NCBI GenBank assembly: GCA_000739515.1
Contig: DF820459.1
Location: 315,599-379,598, forward strand
DNA: 64,000 nt
Source of the DNA: Candidatus Moduliflexus flocculans
Lineage (GTDB): Bacteria > Moduliflexota > Moduliflexia > Moduliflexales > Moduliflexaceae
Reading direction: 5' to 3'
The translations under genes and the position numbers were made by a program. The stretch's first letter is position 1; every line of letters starts with the position of its first letter. A model generated the notes under the pieces. The model had not been told where the DNA came from. It saw only the letters and a program-made list of their open reading frames with translations, and ran no database searches. Below are positions 52,503 to 60,777 of this stretch, one piece after another.

Positions 52503-52922
52503 ATGAGTCCGTCATATCATCATGCGTATTTATGCGGGAAAATTATTACCGCCCTCAATCAACGCGCGGCGTATGCGATTTTTTCCGAACTCACCATCCA
52601 AATTCAAGAGAAAGATTATGTTCCTGATGTTTGCGTTTATCCGAAACGCCCGATGAATTTTGTGGAATCGGATATTATCAAAATGACAGAAATTCCACTG
52701 ATGGTCATCGAAGTGTTGTCCCCCAGTCAGGGATCGCAGGATGCGCTGAGTAAATTTCAGGTCTATTTCGATGCGGGCGTCAAATCATGCTGGCTCGTCA
52801 TTCCGATTTCGACCTCCGTGATCATCTATACGGCTATGGATCGAGCGCAGACGTTTCATACAGGCGAGATTCATGATCCTGTTCTGGACGTGCGCATTCC
52901 GCTGTCAGAAATTTTTTCATAA
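52503..52922 (+). CDS. Uma2-family (DUF820) nuclease-like protein
   Basis: A 139-residue protein of the Uma2 family, a PD-(D/E)XK-like fold common in genomes rich in repeats and of unclear role. YVPDVCVYP (the PD), PLMVIEVLSPSQGSQDALSKFQVYFDAGVKSCWLV (the E-x-x-SPS and K of the family) are visible. It is shorter than the usual 180-200 residues because the N-terminal helix is missing, yet GAGGAG right before the ATG supports this start. Confidence 0.85.
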   Translation: MSPSYHHAYLCGKIITALNQRAAYAIFSELTIQIQEKDYVPDVCVYPKRPMNFVESDIIKMTEIPLMVIEVLSPSQGSQDALSKFQVYFDAGVKSCWLVIPISTSVIIYTAMDRAQTFHTGEIHDPVLDVRIPLSEIFS

Positions 52923-52950
52923 TAATCTCAGACGATTGAACGCGACAGAC

Positions 52951-52980
52951 AGGAGTGCAAAAGCTTGTTTTTGCGCTCCT
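52951..52980. repeat. AGGAGTGCAAAAGC palindrome
   Basis: AGGAGTGCAAAAGC and its near-complement GCTTGTTTTTGCGCTCCT, a member of the AGGAGTG family, between the Uma2 and DUF4282 genes. Confidence 0.65.
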
Positions 52981-53015
52981 GTTCATCATATCGCTGTTAC
53001 GCCGCCCTGCCTTGC

Positions 53016-53309
53016 TCAATCGTGGCGAAACAGTGTGAGGATCGTTTCGCAGGCGACCCGCGCCATGAAAATCAGGACGAGAAAGACGACCGGCGCAAGA
53101 ATCATGACGATAATGCCGGCGCTGACCTGCCCGGCTTTGAACATCGTCATTCCGGCGAAAAAGAGCACCGCCATGACAAACGTGCTGGCAAAGATGCTCA
53201 ACATAAACAAGAACGGCAAAATCTGCGGCGTGACAACCTGTTGCAGCGATACGTCGAAACAGGCTGACCAGAAGCCTTTCTGCGGTTGCGATTCTTCGTG
53301 GCGCATCAT
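53016..53309 (-). CDS. DUF4282 membrane protein
   Basis: A 97-residue protein with two hydrophobic helices (about 28-52 and 60-85). A short N-terminal soluble segment with FDVSLQQVVTPQILPFLF and the tail RVACETILTLFRHD are typical of DUF4282 membrane proteins. Function unknown. It is followed upstream by a palindrome at 53322-53349 and then a lipoprotein gene on the same strand. Confidence 0.8.
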   Translation of the reverse strand: MMRHEESQPQKGFWSACFDVSLQQVVTPQILPFLFMLSIFASTFVMAVLFFAGMTMFKAGQVSAGIIVMILAPVVFLVLIFMARVACETILTLFRHD

Positions 53310-53321
53310 TCTTTTTTGGGT

Positions 53322-53349
53322 GTAGGTCGAAACTTCAGTTTCGACCTAC
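53322..53349. repeat. GTAGGTCGAAACT palindrome
   Basis: GTAGGTCGAAACT and its complement around TC, between the DUF4282 and lipoprotein genes. Confidence 0.8.
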
Positions 53350-53350
53350 T

Positions 53351-53833
53351 TTATTTCTCCTCATTCTTTTTAAACCGTTCCGCCGCTTTTTCGAAGGCGA
53401 TATTCATTTCGTTCATGGCCTTATCCATGCCGGATTTCACATCTTCCCATGCCTGTTTGGTCGGGTCTTTCATCTCGTCAAGTTTCTGCTGGATGATTTG
53501 CCGCTGCTGCTCCAACGCCGCCAACTGTTTTTCCATCTCGCGTTTGGCGTCTTCCTGCATCTGCTCGATTTGCGGCTTCCATTCCTCGATCTGGCGATCC
53601 ATCTCCGCTAACTTTTGCTCTAACTCTTTGCGGTACGGTTCGCTTTCCTGGAAAAAATACTCTTTCGTGGTCTTGAACGCCTCGCCGAGCTTCTGCTTAA
53701 CGTCCTCCGCCGAAATTTTGGCTTTCGCGGTCGGCGCAGGCGTCGGAGTCGGCTGCGCCTCCTGCGTCTGCTGCTTGCACGACATCAACAGCAGCAAACC
53801 GCCGATGATTGCGTAAAATCGGATGCTCTTCAT
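53351..53833 (-). CDS. coiled-coil lipoprotein
   Basis: A 160-residue protein with a lipoprotein signal (IIGGLLLLMSC, Cys19 at the lipobox), a Thr/Pro-rich linker and a long charged coiled coil (about 45-155, rich in Glu, Lys and Gln). It is expected to be anchored in a membrane as a periplasmic rod. No family is recognised. The gene has a flanking GTGTAAGAAGG element directly upstream. Confidence 0.72.
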   Translation of the reverse strand: MKSIRFYAIIGGLLLLMSCKQQTQEAQPTPTPAPTAKAKISAEDVKQKLGEAFKTTKEYFFQESEPYRKELEQKLAEMDRQIEEWKPQIEQMQEDAKREMEKQLAALEQQRQIIQQKLDEMKDPTKQAWEDVKSGMDKAMNEMNIAFEKAAERFKKNEEK

Positions 53834-53841
53834 ATTATGGG

Positions 53842-54035
53842 AACTCCAGGGATGAGTGTAAGAAGGGATAAATCCTACATCGAATCCTGAATTTTAAATT
53901 GTGCTTCGTCCCGTCCTCGTCGGCATTGTGAACAGAGGCCGACGAGGACGTCGGCGGGACGAAGTTTATAAAACACTAAGCACAAGACTGTAAGAACATT
54001 CCACGCCATTCCTTCTTACACTCATCCCTGGAGTT
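53842..54035. repeat. 194-bp element with 25-bp ends and a nested palindrome
   Basis: Perfect 25-bp inverted ends that begin AACTCCAGGGATGAGTGTAA flank a second inverted repeat, CTTCGTCCCGTCCTCGTCGGC and its complement (about 53908-53970). This is one repeat family inserted into or built around another. No target duplication is obvious. Confidence 0.75.
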
Positions 54036-54100
54036 TTCTCCATGATTACCCTCATCCATTCCGCCGATTCTGTCAATAGAAAAGATTCCGGTTCTTTTTC

Positions 54101-54129
54101 TTGACATCTTTGCCGACGCTTTCTATCTC
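54101..54129 (+). promoter_or_regulatory. sigma-70-type promoter of sucC
   Basis: TTGACA (54101-54106), a 17-base spacer and TATCTC (54124-54129), about 50 bases before the sucC start. Confidence 0.7.
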
Positions 54130-54178
54130 AAGCGCAGATTTCACCCGTTAGGAGCAGAACACGCGCGAAAGGAACGCC

Positions 54179-55312
<1,134 letters not shown>

Positions 55313-55522
55313 TAGAACACTGATAGGACTGATTGGGCTGATCTATGCTGATAACGTAATTATTTACCACGAAACACACGAAATACACGAAAAAGATCAC
55401 GGTATTTCTCAAAATGACCGAAGAGTTTTTCACATTTTGGTGTGTTTCGTGGTGGTTGTTAAATAGGTACGTATTTACAAAATCAGTGAAAATCAGCCCA
55501 ATCAGTCTCATCAGTGTTCTAT
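55313..55522. repeat. nested palindromic element between sucC and sucD
   Basis: Outer arms AGAACACTGATAGGACTGAT and its near complement at 55520 (about 30 bp) surround an inner palindrome with ACCACGAAACACACGAAATA and GTGTGTTTCGTGGT. The module order is the reverse of the copy at 1674-1822. Confidence 0.8.
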
Positions 55523-55529
55523 TCCAACA

Positions 55530-56399
55530 ATGAGCATCTTGGTTGATCAGGCGACGCGCGTGATTGTGCAGGGGATTACGGGGCGTGATGGCCGGTTTCA
55601 CGCGCTAAAAATGCGCGAATGCGGCACGAAGGTTGTTGGCGGCGCGACGCCGGGCAAAAAAGGGCAAGATGTCGAAGGGATTCCGGTCTTTGATTCGATG
55701 GAAAAGGCGGTGCGGGAAACCGGCGCGGACGCCTCCGTGATTTTCGTGCCGCCGCAATTCGCCGCCGACGCGATCTGCGAGGCCGCTGATGCCGGAATCA
55801 AGGTCATCGTGGCGATTACCGAAGGGATTCCGACATTAGACGTCATGAAGGCGCTGAAATTTATCGAACGCAAAGGCGCGGTGTTGATTGGCCCAAACTG
55901 CCCCGGCCTGATTTCGCCGGGCAAATGCAAAATCGGCATTCTGCCGTCGAACATTTTTAAGGAAGGGCGCATCGGCCTGATTTCCCGCAGCGGCACGCTG
56001 ACCTACGAAATCGTGCATCAACTGACGCAAGCCGGATTCGGCCAATCTACCTGCATTGGCATCGGCGGCGATCCGGTGATCGGACTTGGCTTCGTCGAAT
56101 TGTTAGCGCGGTTCGAAGCTGATCCCGACACCGACGCGGTGGCGCTGATCGGCGAAATCGGCGGCAATGCCGAAGAGCAGGCCGCCGCCTTTATCGCCGC
56201 GTACATGAAGAAACCGGTCGTCGCGTTCATCGCCGGGCAGACCGCGCCGCCGGACAAGCGCATGGGACACGCCGGCGCCATCATTTCCAGCGGCTCAGGC
56301 ACGGCGGCGGAAAAAATCGCGGCCTTCGAAAAGATCGGCGTGCCGGTCGCCAAAGAACCAGCGGAATTTCCCGAATTGATGCAACGCGTCTTGTCGTAA
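55530..56399 (+). CDS. sucD: succinyl-CoA synthetase alpha subunit
   Basis: A 289-residue alpha subunit. The CoA-binding motif [14 protein letters not shown] is near the N terminus and the phosphohistidine is H247 in [12 protein letters not shown]. It forms the catalytic complex with SucC. The ATG lies 8 bases after the end of the repeat inserted between the two genes and has no good Shine-Dalgarno, so translation may depend on coupling or be reduced. Confidence 0.96.
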   Translation: MSILVDQATRVIVQGITGRDGRFHALKMRECGTKVVGGATPGKKGQDVEGIPVFDSMEKAVRETGADASVIFVPPQFAADAICEAADAGIKVIVAITEGIPTLDVMKALKFIERKGAVLIGPNCPGLISPGKCKIGILPSNIFKEGRIGLISRSGTLTYEIVHQLTQAGFGQSTCIGIGGDPVIGLGFVELLARFEADPDTDAVALIGEIGGNAEEQAAAFIAAYMKKPVVAFIAGQTAPPDKRMGHAGAIISSGSGTAAEKIAAFEKIGVPVAKEPAEFPELMQRVLS

Positions 56400-56506
56400 C
56401 TTCAGGGAATAAGGGTAAGAAAGGATGATTACAATTGAACTGGAATGCAAAAGCAAGTTTTTGCGTTCTTATTTACGATACTTGCAAAACATAGAATAGA
56501 GGATAT

Positions 56507-57967
56507 ATGCTGATGACTCAAATTAATTTAACGCTTGATAATCTTGATGAAATCCTGTCAGCCACGCTGACGCCCGCGCAGAGCGCGAAAGCGAAGACGC
56601 TGTTTTTGAAAAAATTGTCGGAAGCGGCGCACCATTTTTACGGCGGCAAAATGCAGACGCTCCCGAAGGCGGGCGTGTTTGGCTTTAACTGGTTTAACGT
56701 CTGGTACACGCCCGGCGTGTCAATGATTTCGACGATGATTCGCGACAATCGCGACGCGTCGTATGATCTCTCGAATCGTGGCAATTATGTCGCGGTCGTC
56801 AGCGATTCGACCCGCGTGCTCGGCGATGGCGACTGTTCGCCGTCCGGCGGGTTAGGCGTGATGGAAGGGAAGGCGTTTTTGATGAAATATCTCGGCGGCA
56901 TTGACGCCACTGCGCTCTGCATTGACAGCCGCGACGCCGACGGCAGGCCGAATCCTGACAAAATCATCGAATTCGTTAAAATGGCACAGCCAAGCTTTGG
57001 CGCGGTCAATTTGGAAGATATTTCGCAGCCGAATTGTTACAAAGTGCTTGATACGCTGCGGGAAGCCTGCGACATTCCGGTCTGGCATGACGACGCGCAG
57101 GGGACGGCCTGCGTTACGCTGGCGGGCTTGATTAATGCGCTGAAAATCGCTGGAAAATCGATCTCTGACGTAAAAATCGTTTTGCTCGGCGCGGGCGCGT
57201 CGAATACCACGATTGCCCGCATTATCCTCGCGGCAGGCGGCGATCCTGAAAAGATGATTATGTTCGATTCGCGCGGCGGGCTGCACAAAGGGCGCGACGA
57301 CGTGAAAGCCGACGCTCGTTTTTATCGCAAATGGGAATTGTGCGAGCAGACCAATCCACAGAAAATCAACGATTTTGACGCTGCGCTGCGCTGCGCGGAT
57401 GTGCTGATCGCGCTTTCCACGCCAGGGCCGGATACTGTCAAACCGGCGTCCGTGCGGTTGATGGCGGAAAAATCCATCGTGTTTGCCTGCGCCAATCCCG
57501 TGCCGGAAATTTATCCGTATGCGGCAAAAGAAGCGGGCGCGTTCATCGTTGCCACCGGGCGCGGCGATTTCCCGAATCAGGTCAATAATTCGGTCGGATT
57601 TCCGGGCATTCTGAAAGGTGCGTTGCTGGTTCGCGCTCGCAAAATCTCCGATGCCATGACCATCGCCGCCGCGCAATCGCTCGCGAGCTACGCCGAACAG
57701 CGGGGCATTTCGCCGGATAACATCATTGCCACGATGGATGAGTCGGGTGTGTTTCCGCATGAAGCCGCCGATGTGGCAATGAAAGCGGTGGAGGAAGGAT
57801 TGGCGCGAGTCCAATTGACGCGAGAAGAGGTCTATCAAAAAGCCGAGCGCGACATCAAACAGGCGCGGGACATCACGCATCAACTAATCGAGCAAGGCTA
57901 TATTCAGCGCCCGCCGCAGGAGATGTTGCAAGCCGCGCTGGATTGGGCGATCCGGCAGGTGGCGTAA
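56507..57967 (+). CDS. NAD(P)-dependent malic enzyme
   Basis: A 486-residue malic enzyme, converting malate to pyruvate and CO2. Malic-domain motifs YTPGVSMIS, GLGVMEGKAFLMKYLGG, VNLEDISQPNCYKVLD and HDDAQGTACVTLAGLINAL are present, followed by an NAD(P)-binding domain with LLGAGASNTTIARI and ALSTPGP. The classical VFHDDQHGTA box is VWHDDAQGTA here. ATG 56507 or 56513, both after AGAGGA, could start it. Placed after sucCD it links the C4 part of the TCA cycle to pyruvate. The upstream gap holds an AGGGAATAAGGGTAAGAAAGG repeat arm. Confidence 0.92.
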   Translation: MLMTQINLTLDNLDEILSATLTPAQSAKAKTLFLKKLSEAAHHFYGGKMQTLPKAGVFGFNWFNVWYTPGVSMISTMIRDNRDASYDLSNRGNYVAVVSDSTRVLGDGDCSPSGGLGVMEGKAFLMKYLGGIDATALCIDSRDADGRPNPDKIIEFVKMAQPSFGAVNLEDISQPNCYKVLDTLREACDIPVWHDDAQGTACVTLAGLINALKIAGKSISDVKIVLLGAGASNTTIARIILAAGGDPEKMIMFDSRGGLHKGRDDVKADARFYRKWELCEQTNPQKINDFDAALRCADVLIALSTPGPDTVKPASVRLMAEKSIVFACANPVPEIYPYAAKEAGAFIVATGRGDFPNQVNNSVGFPGILKGALLVRARKISDAMTIAAAQSLASYAEQRGISPDNIIATMDESGVFPHEAADVAMKAVEEGLARVQLTREEVYQKAERDIKQARDITHQLIEQGYIQRPPQEMLQAALDWAIRQVA

Positions 57968-57978
57968 ATAGCATGAAA

Positions 57979-58009
57979 GTTGTCAGACACTTGCGAAGTG
58001 TCTGACAAC
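57979..58009. terminator. GTTGTCAGACACTT hairpin between convergent genes
   Basis: GTTGTCAGACACTT and its complement around GCG, between malic enzyme and the HD-GYP gene. It has no strong T-run, so it may only stabilise both 3' ends. Confidence 0.6.
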
Positions 58010-58016
58010 GTGTCGT

Positions 58017-59264
58017 TTATGCGGCGGCTTCGTCTGGAAAGCGCTCTCGAATGGCGCGGATCGTGTCGAGGCCGCTGAAAAAGGCGTCAATCATGTCGGG
58101 GTCGAAATGTCGTCCTGCCCCTTTTTCAAGCGTCCGCAGCACATCATCTTCCTTCATCGCTTCTCGAAAAACGCGGCGGCACGATAGCGCGTCATACACA
58201 TCGGCAATCGCCACCACGCGCCCGAAGACTGGAATCTCTTCCCCGCATTTGCCGCGTGGTTTGCCTCCGCCATTCTCGTAGCCTGGGAGCGGCTGTCCGG
58301 TTTCAATATTGACATGCCCCGGATATCCCGTGCCGTTCCAGTATTCATGATGATTTAACGCAATCTCCGCTGCCGCAATTTCGTAAGGCGTTTGCGCAAA
58401 GGCCATGAGCATTTTTGCGCCTTTGACGGTATGCTGCCGTATGATTTCGTAATCTTCTGCCGTCAGGTTGCCGGTTTTCTGGCGAACGGTTTGCGGAATG
58501 GATAATTTCCCAATATCATGCAGCATGGCTGCCATTTTCAAACGCTCGATTTTGGTGCTGATCTCTTCTGGCGAAACACCCCGTTTGATTGCCCAGGCTT
58601 CGTAAATTTTGACTGAAAATGCGCCGATACGATTCACGTGCGCCTCGGTTTCTTCCGGGTCGCGAGTGTCTGTCAGAAAACGAATCATGCCTAAAATTTC
58701 AGTCTGCGTGTTTTGCGCCCGTTCAATCGCCATTGCCGCGTTATCGGCCAGGATGCGCACGATAGGAATATCGCTTTTGACAAATGGAATCACGCTGCCC
58801 TGCTCATTGCGAGCGTTAATCAATTGAATGACGCCAACGATTTCTCCGGCAGTATTTTTGAGCGCCATTGCTAACATAGATTGGGTGCGATAGCGAACTT
58901 TTTCATCGAATGACCGGTCGAACGAATACGGCGAATCGCCATTGAGCAGATAGGCATCCGGGATGTTCAGCGTTTTGCCGGTCGCGGCGACATATCCGGC
59001 AATTGAACGGCGATTGATCGGCACGGTAAACGTTTTGTACATCAGGCCAATTCCGGCGGATTGGCGGCTCTGTAGTGTGTCGTTCTGGCTCTGGCTGAAG
59101 ATCAGGCTCTCCTCATGCTTCATATATACAGTTCCGGCGTCGGCGTTCGTCAACTGTCGGGATGCCGAAAGAATGCGTCCTAAAAGGGTTTCCAGGTCTT
59201 GAATAGACTCGATTTCCTGCCCGAAATCAATGGCTTGTTGAAGTTTTTGATAATTTGCGTCCAT
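58017..59264 (-). CDS. GAF/HD-GYP c-di-GMP phosphodiesterase
   Basis: A 415-residue protein (start at 59264, after GGGAGC). Residues about 25-185 form a GAF sensor domain. The HD-GYP domain has HDIGKLSIP (H249-D250), HTVKGAKML, NHHEYWNGTGYPGH (HHE and GYP, 305-315) and VFGRVVAIADVYDAL. It hydrolyses c-di-GMP. A 25-residue Gly-rich loop follows GYP. It is a natural counterpart of the c-di-GMP riboswitch at 13 kb. The GAF ligand is unknown. Confidence 0.93.
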   Translation of the reverse strand: MDANYQKLQQAIDFGQEIESIQDLETLLGRILSASRQLTNADAGTVYMKHEESLIFSQSQNDTLQSRQSAGIGLMYKTFTVPINRRSIAGYVAATGKTLNIPDAYLLNGDSPYSFDRSFDEKVRYRTQSMLAMALKNTAGEIVGVIQLINARNEQGSVIPFVKSDIPIVRILADNAAMAIERAQNTQTEILGMIRFLTDTRDPEETEAHVNRIGAFSVKIYEAWAIKRGVSPEEISTKIERLKMAAMLHDIGKLSIPQTVRQKTGNLTAEDYEIIRQHTVKGAKMLMAFAQTPYEIAAAEIALNHHEYWNGTGYPGHVNIETGQPLPGYENGGGKPRGKCGEEIPVFGRVVAIADVYDALSCRRVFREAMKEDDVLRTLEKGAGRHFDPDMIDAFFSGLDTIRAIRERFPDEAAA

Positions 59265-59348
59265 TGGCTCTGCTCCCGGTAACATCAGATATTTTCTTGC
59301 ATCATCAGCGAATATGCTGCATGGGTGCGTTAATTTTTAAGAGTTAAC

Positions 59349-59398
59349 AGGAGTGTCAAATCTCGATTTGACAGGCGAAATCGAGATTTCGCACTCCT
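59349..59398. repeat. AGGAGTGTCAAATC palindrome pair
   Basis: AGGAGTGTCAAATCTCGATT and GCGAAATCGAGATTTCGCACTCCT form a double hairpin of the AGGAGTG family upstream of the HD-GYP gene. Confidence 0.7.
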
Positions 59399-59431
59399 AA
59401 GAATTCATGCAACGGTGTAATACATTCACAC

Positions 59432-59635
59432 ATGAGGCCGTGGGCAAGCAGTCAAATGCCGTCAAGATGCCTGACTGCTCAGATATATGTTAGAGCAATC
59501 GAGAGAGATTTGGCAAAAAAAATTCGTGAAAATATCGCGTTAACAGCCGATTTAGAGAGGGTTTACAACGCTAATCGCGGGAAAATTCTTGCGTTGTCAT
59601 TGCGGGCGTCAAAAAATTTTTTGCAGATGCTATAA
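59432..59635 (+). CDS. small possible CDS of unknown function
   Basis: A 67-codon frame with no clear ribosome site. Residues 18-67 read like a protein (IYVRAIERDLAKKIRENIAL, then a helix ending NFLQML) but the first 17 residues do not. It may be a gene remnant. Confidence 0.25.
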   Translation: MRPWASSQMPSRCLTAQIYVRAIERDLAKKIRENIALTADLERVYNANRGKILALSLRASKNFLQML

Positions 59636-59646
59636 GGATACGTAAT

Positions 59647-60060
59647 TCAGGCAGGTGGTTCGTTGGTGTCTGATTTATTTCCAAGAATACGACCAGTATC
59701 ATCAGTGAGCAATAGACCTTTGGTTGTATCTAACACGACAAACTGATTGCCCCAGGGGTCTTCAACGACCGCTGCCCGGCCAATTTGAATCTCAAATGGC
59801 GGAACAAGCACGTTTCCGCCGTTTGCCGCAATCTGTTGCGCTGCCGCATCGGCAGACGGCACTTTCAGATCGATCTCAGGTTGTGGCCGCTGGGTTTGCA
59901 GCACAATTTCCGCGTCGCTTTCCGGCAGGCGCAGGCCGACGGCATTTTCCGTTCGCCAGATGAGTTCATGTCCTAACGCGTCGCGATAGAACGTCAAGCC
60001 TGCCTCAAGATCGGGAACGTAAAACTGGACGCAATCAATTTTTTGAAAGAGTGGCGTCAT
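59647..60060 (-). CDS. VOC-superfamily (glyoxalase-like) protein
   Basis: A 137-residue vicinal-oxygen-chelate protein. VQFYVPDLEAGLTFYRDALGHEL opens the fold, with EIVLQT (Glu ligand region) and VVEDPWGNQFVVLDTTKG at the end (the DPWGN motif common in the family). The exact enzyme activity is unknown. A 21-residue non-conserved tail follows. It ends right next to the M50 peptidase gene, which starts one base after. Confidence 0.9.
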   Translation of the reverse strand: MTPLFQKIDCVQFYVPDLEAGLTFYRDALGHELIWRTENAVGLRLPESDAEIVLQTQRPQPEIDLKVPSADAAAQQIAANGGNVLVPPFEIQIGRAAVVEDPWGNQFVVLDTTKGLLLTDDTGRILGNKSDTNEPPA

Positions 60061-60061
60061 A

Positions 60062-60757
60062 TTACAGATTGTTCGTTGTTTCCCCTTTGCTGGAAATCCA
60101 GAGGAAGAAGGCGAATGCCGCGAGCGCTAAAAGAATCCAGAAGATGCCAATCGGCAGGGAAAGCGCCTGAACGCCGAGAAGTTGCGCGATGGCGTCGGCG
60201 TCGCTGCCGATATTCGTGCGCTGAATCAGATCCTCTTTAATGTCAATCAGCACATACAAGCAGCTTGTCATGCCGAGAAATTTCATCAACATGTCCACAA
60301 TGTGATTGCTGGCAAAATACGAGATCGCGGCTAAGGCTGCGCCAAACCCAGCAGTGAACAGAAAGCCGAACAGATTGCGGATATAGAGAATCGAGAGTAG
60401 AATCAGCAGGCCGCCGATGGCCATGCCGAGGATTTTATCGTGTTTGGTGCGCGATGCGATAATCAGAATTAACCCGCCCCAGAGAATGCTTCCTAAATAG
60501 CCTGCGCTGGCGACAATAAACAGTGAGCCGCCTCGCGTGTAGCAGACGCCGCCGATGCGTTGATCCACCTCGATTTTGACGATACTGCCACCGGTGAGAA
60601 TCGCTGCTAATCCATGACTGAACTCGTGCAAAATCACGACAAACAACTTGATCGGATAGATAAAGATCGTATTCCAAAAAATCAAGGCGATCAAAAACAT
60701 CCCGGCTAAAATGCCAAGCGTCTGCCAATCAAGCTGTTTCAGACTCCTCGTGTTCAT
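60062..60757 (-). CDS. M50-family intramembrane metallopeptidase
   Basis: A 231-residue membrane protein. HEFSH (H44, E45, H48) lies at the end of the first or second transmembrane helix, and about five more hydrophobic segments follow. M50 (site-2 protease-like) enzymes cleave membrane-bound regulators. The classical third zinc ligand NPDG-like motif is not seen, so M50B-type members are the better fit. The gene is followed closely by the VOC gene. Confidence 0.85.
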   Translation of the reverse strand: MNTRSLKQLDWQTLGILAGMFLIALIFWNTIFIYPIKLFVVILHEFSHGLAAILTGGSIVKIEVDQRIGGVCYTRGGSLFIVASAGYLGSILWGGLILIIASRTKHDKILGMAIGGLLILLSILYIRNLFGFLFTAGFGAALAAISYFASNHIVDMLMKFLGMTSCLYVLIDIKEDLIQRTNIGSDADAIAQLLGVQALSLPIGIFWILLALAAFAFFLWISSKGETTNNL

Positions 60758-60777
60758 GCGTTACTATTCCGAGATCG

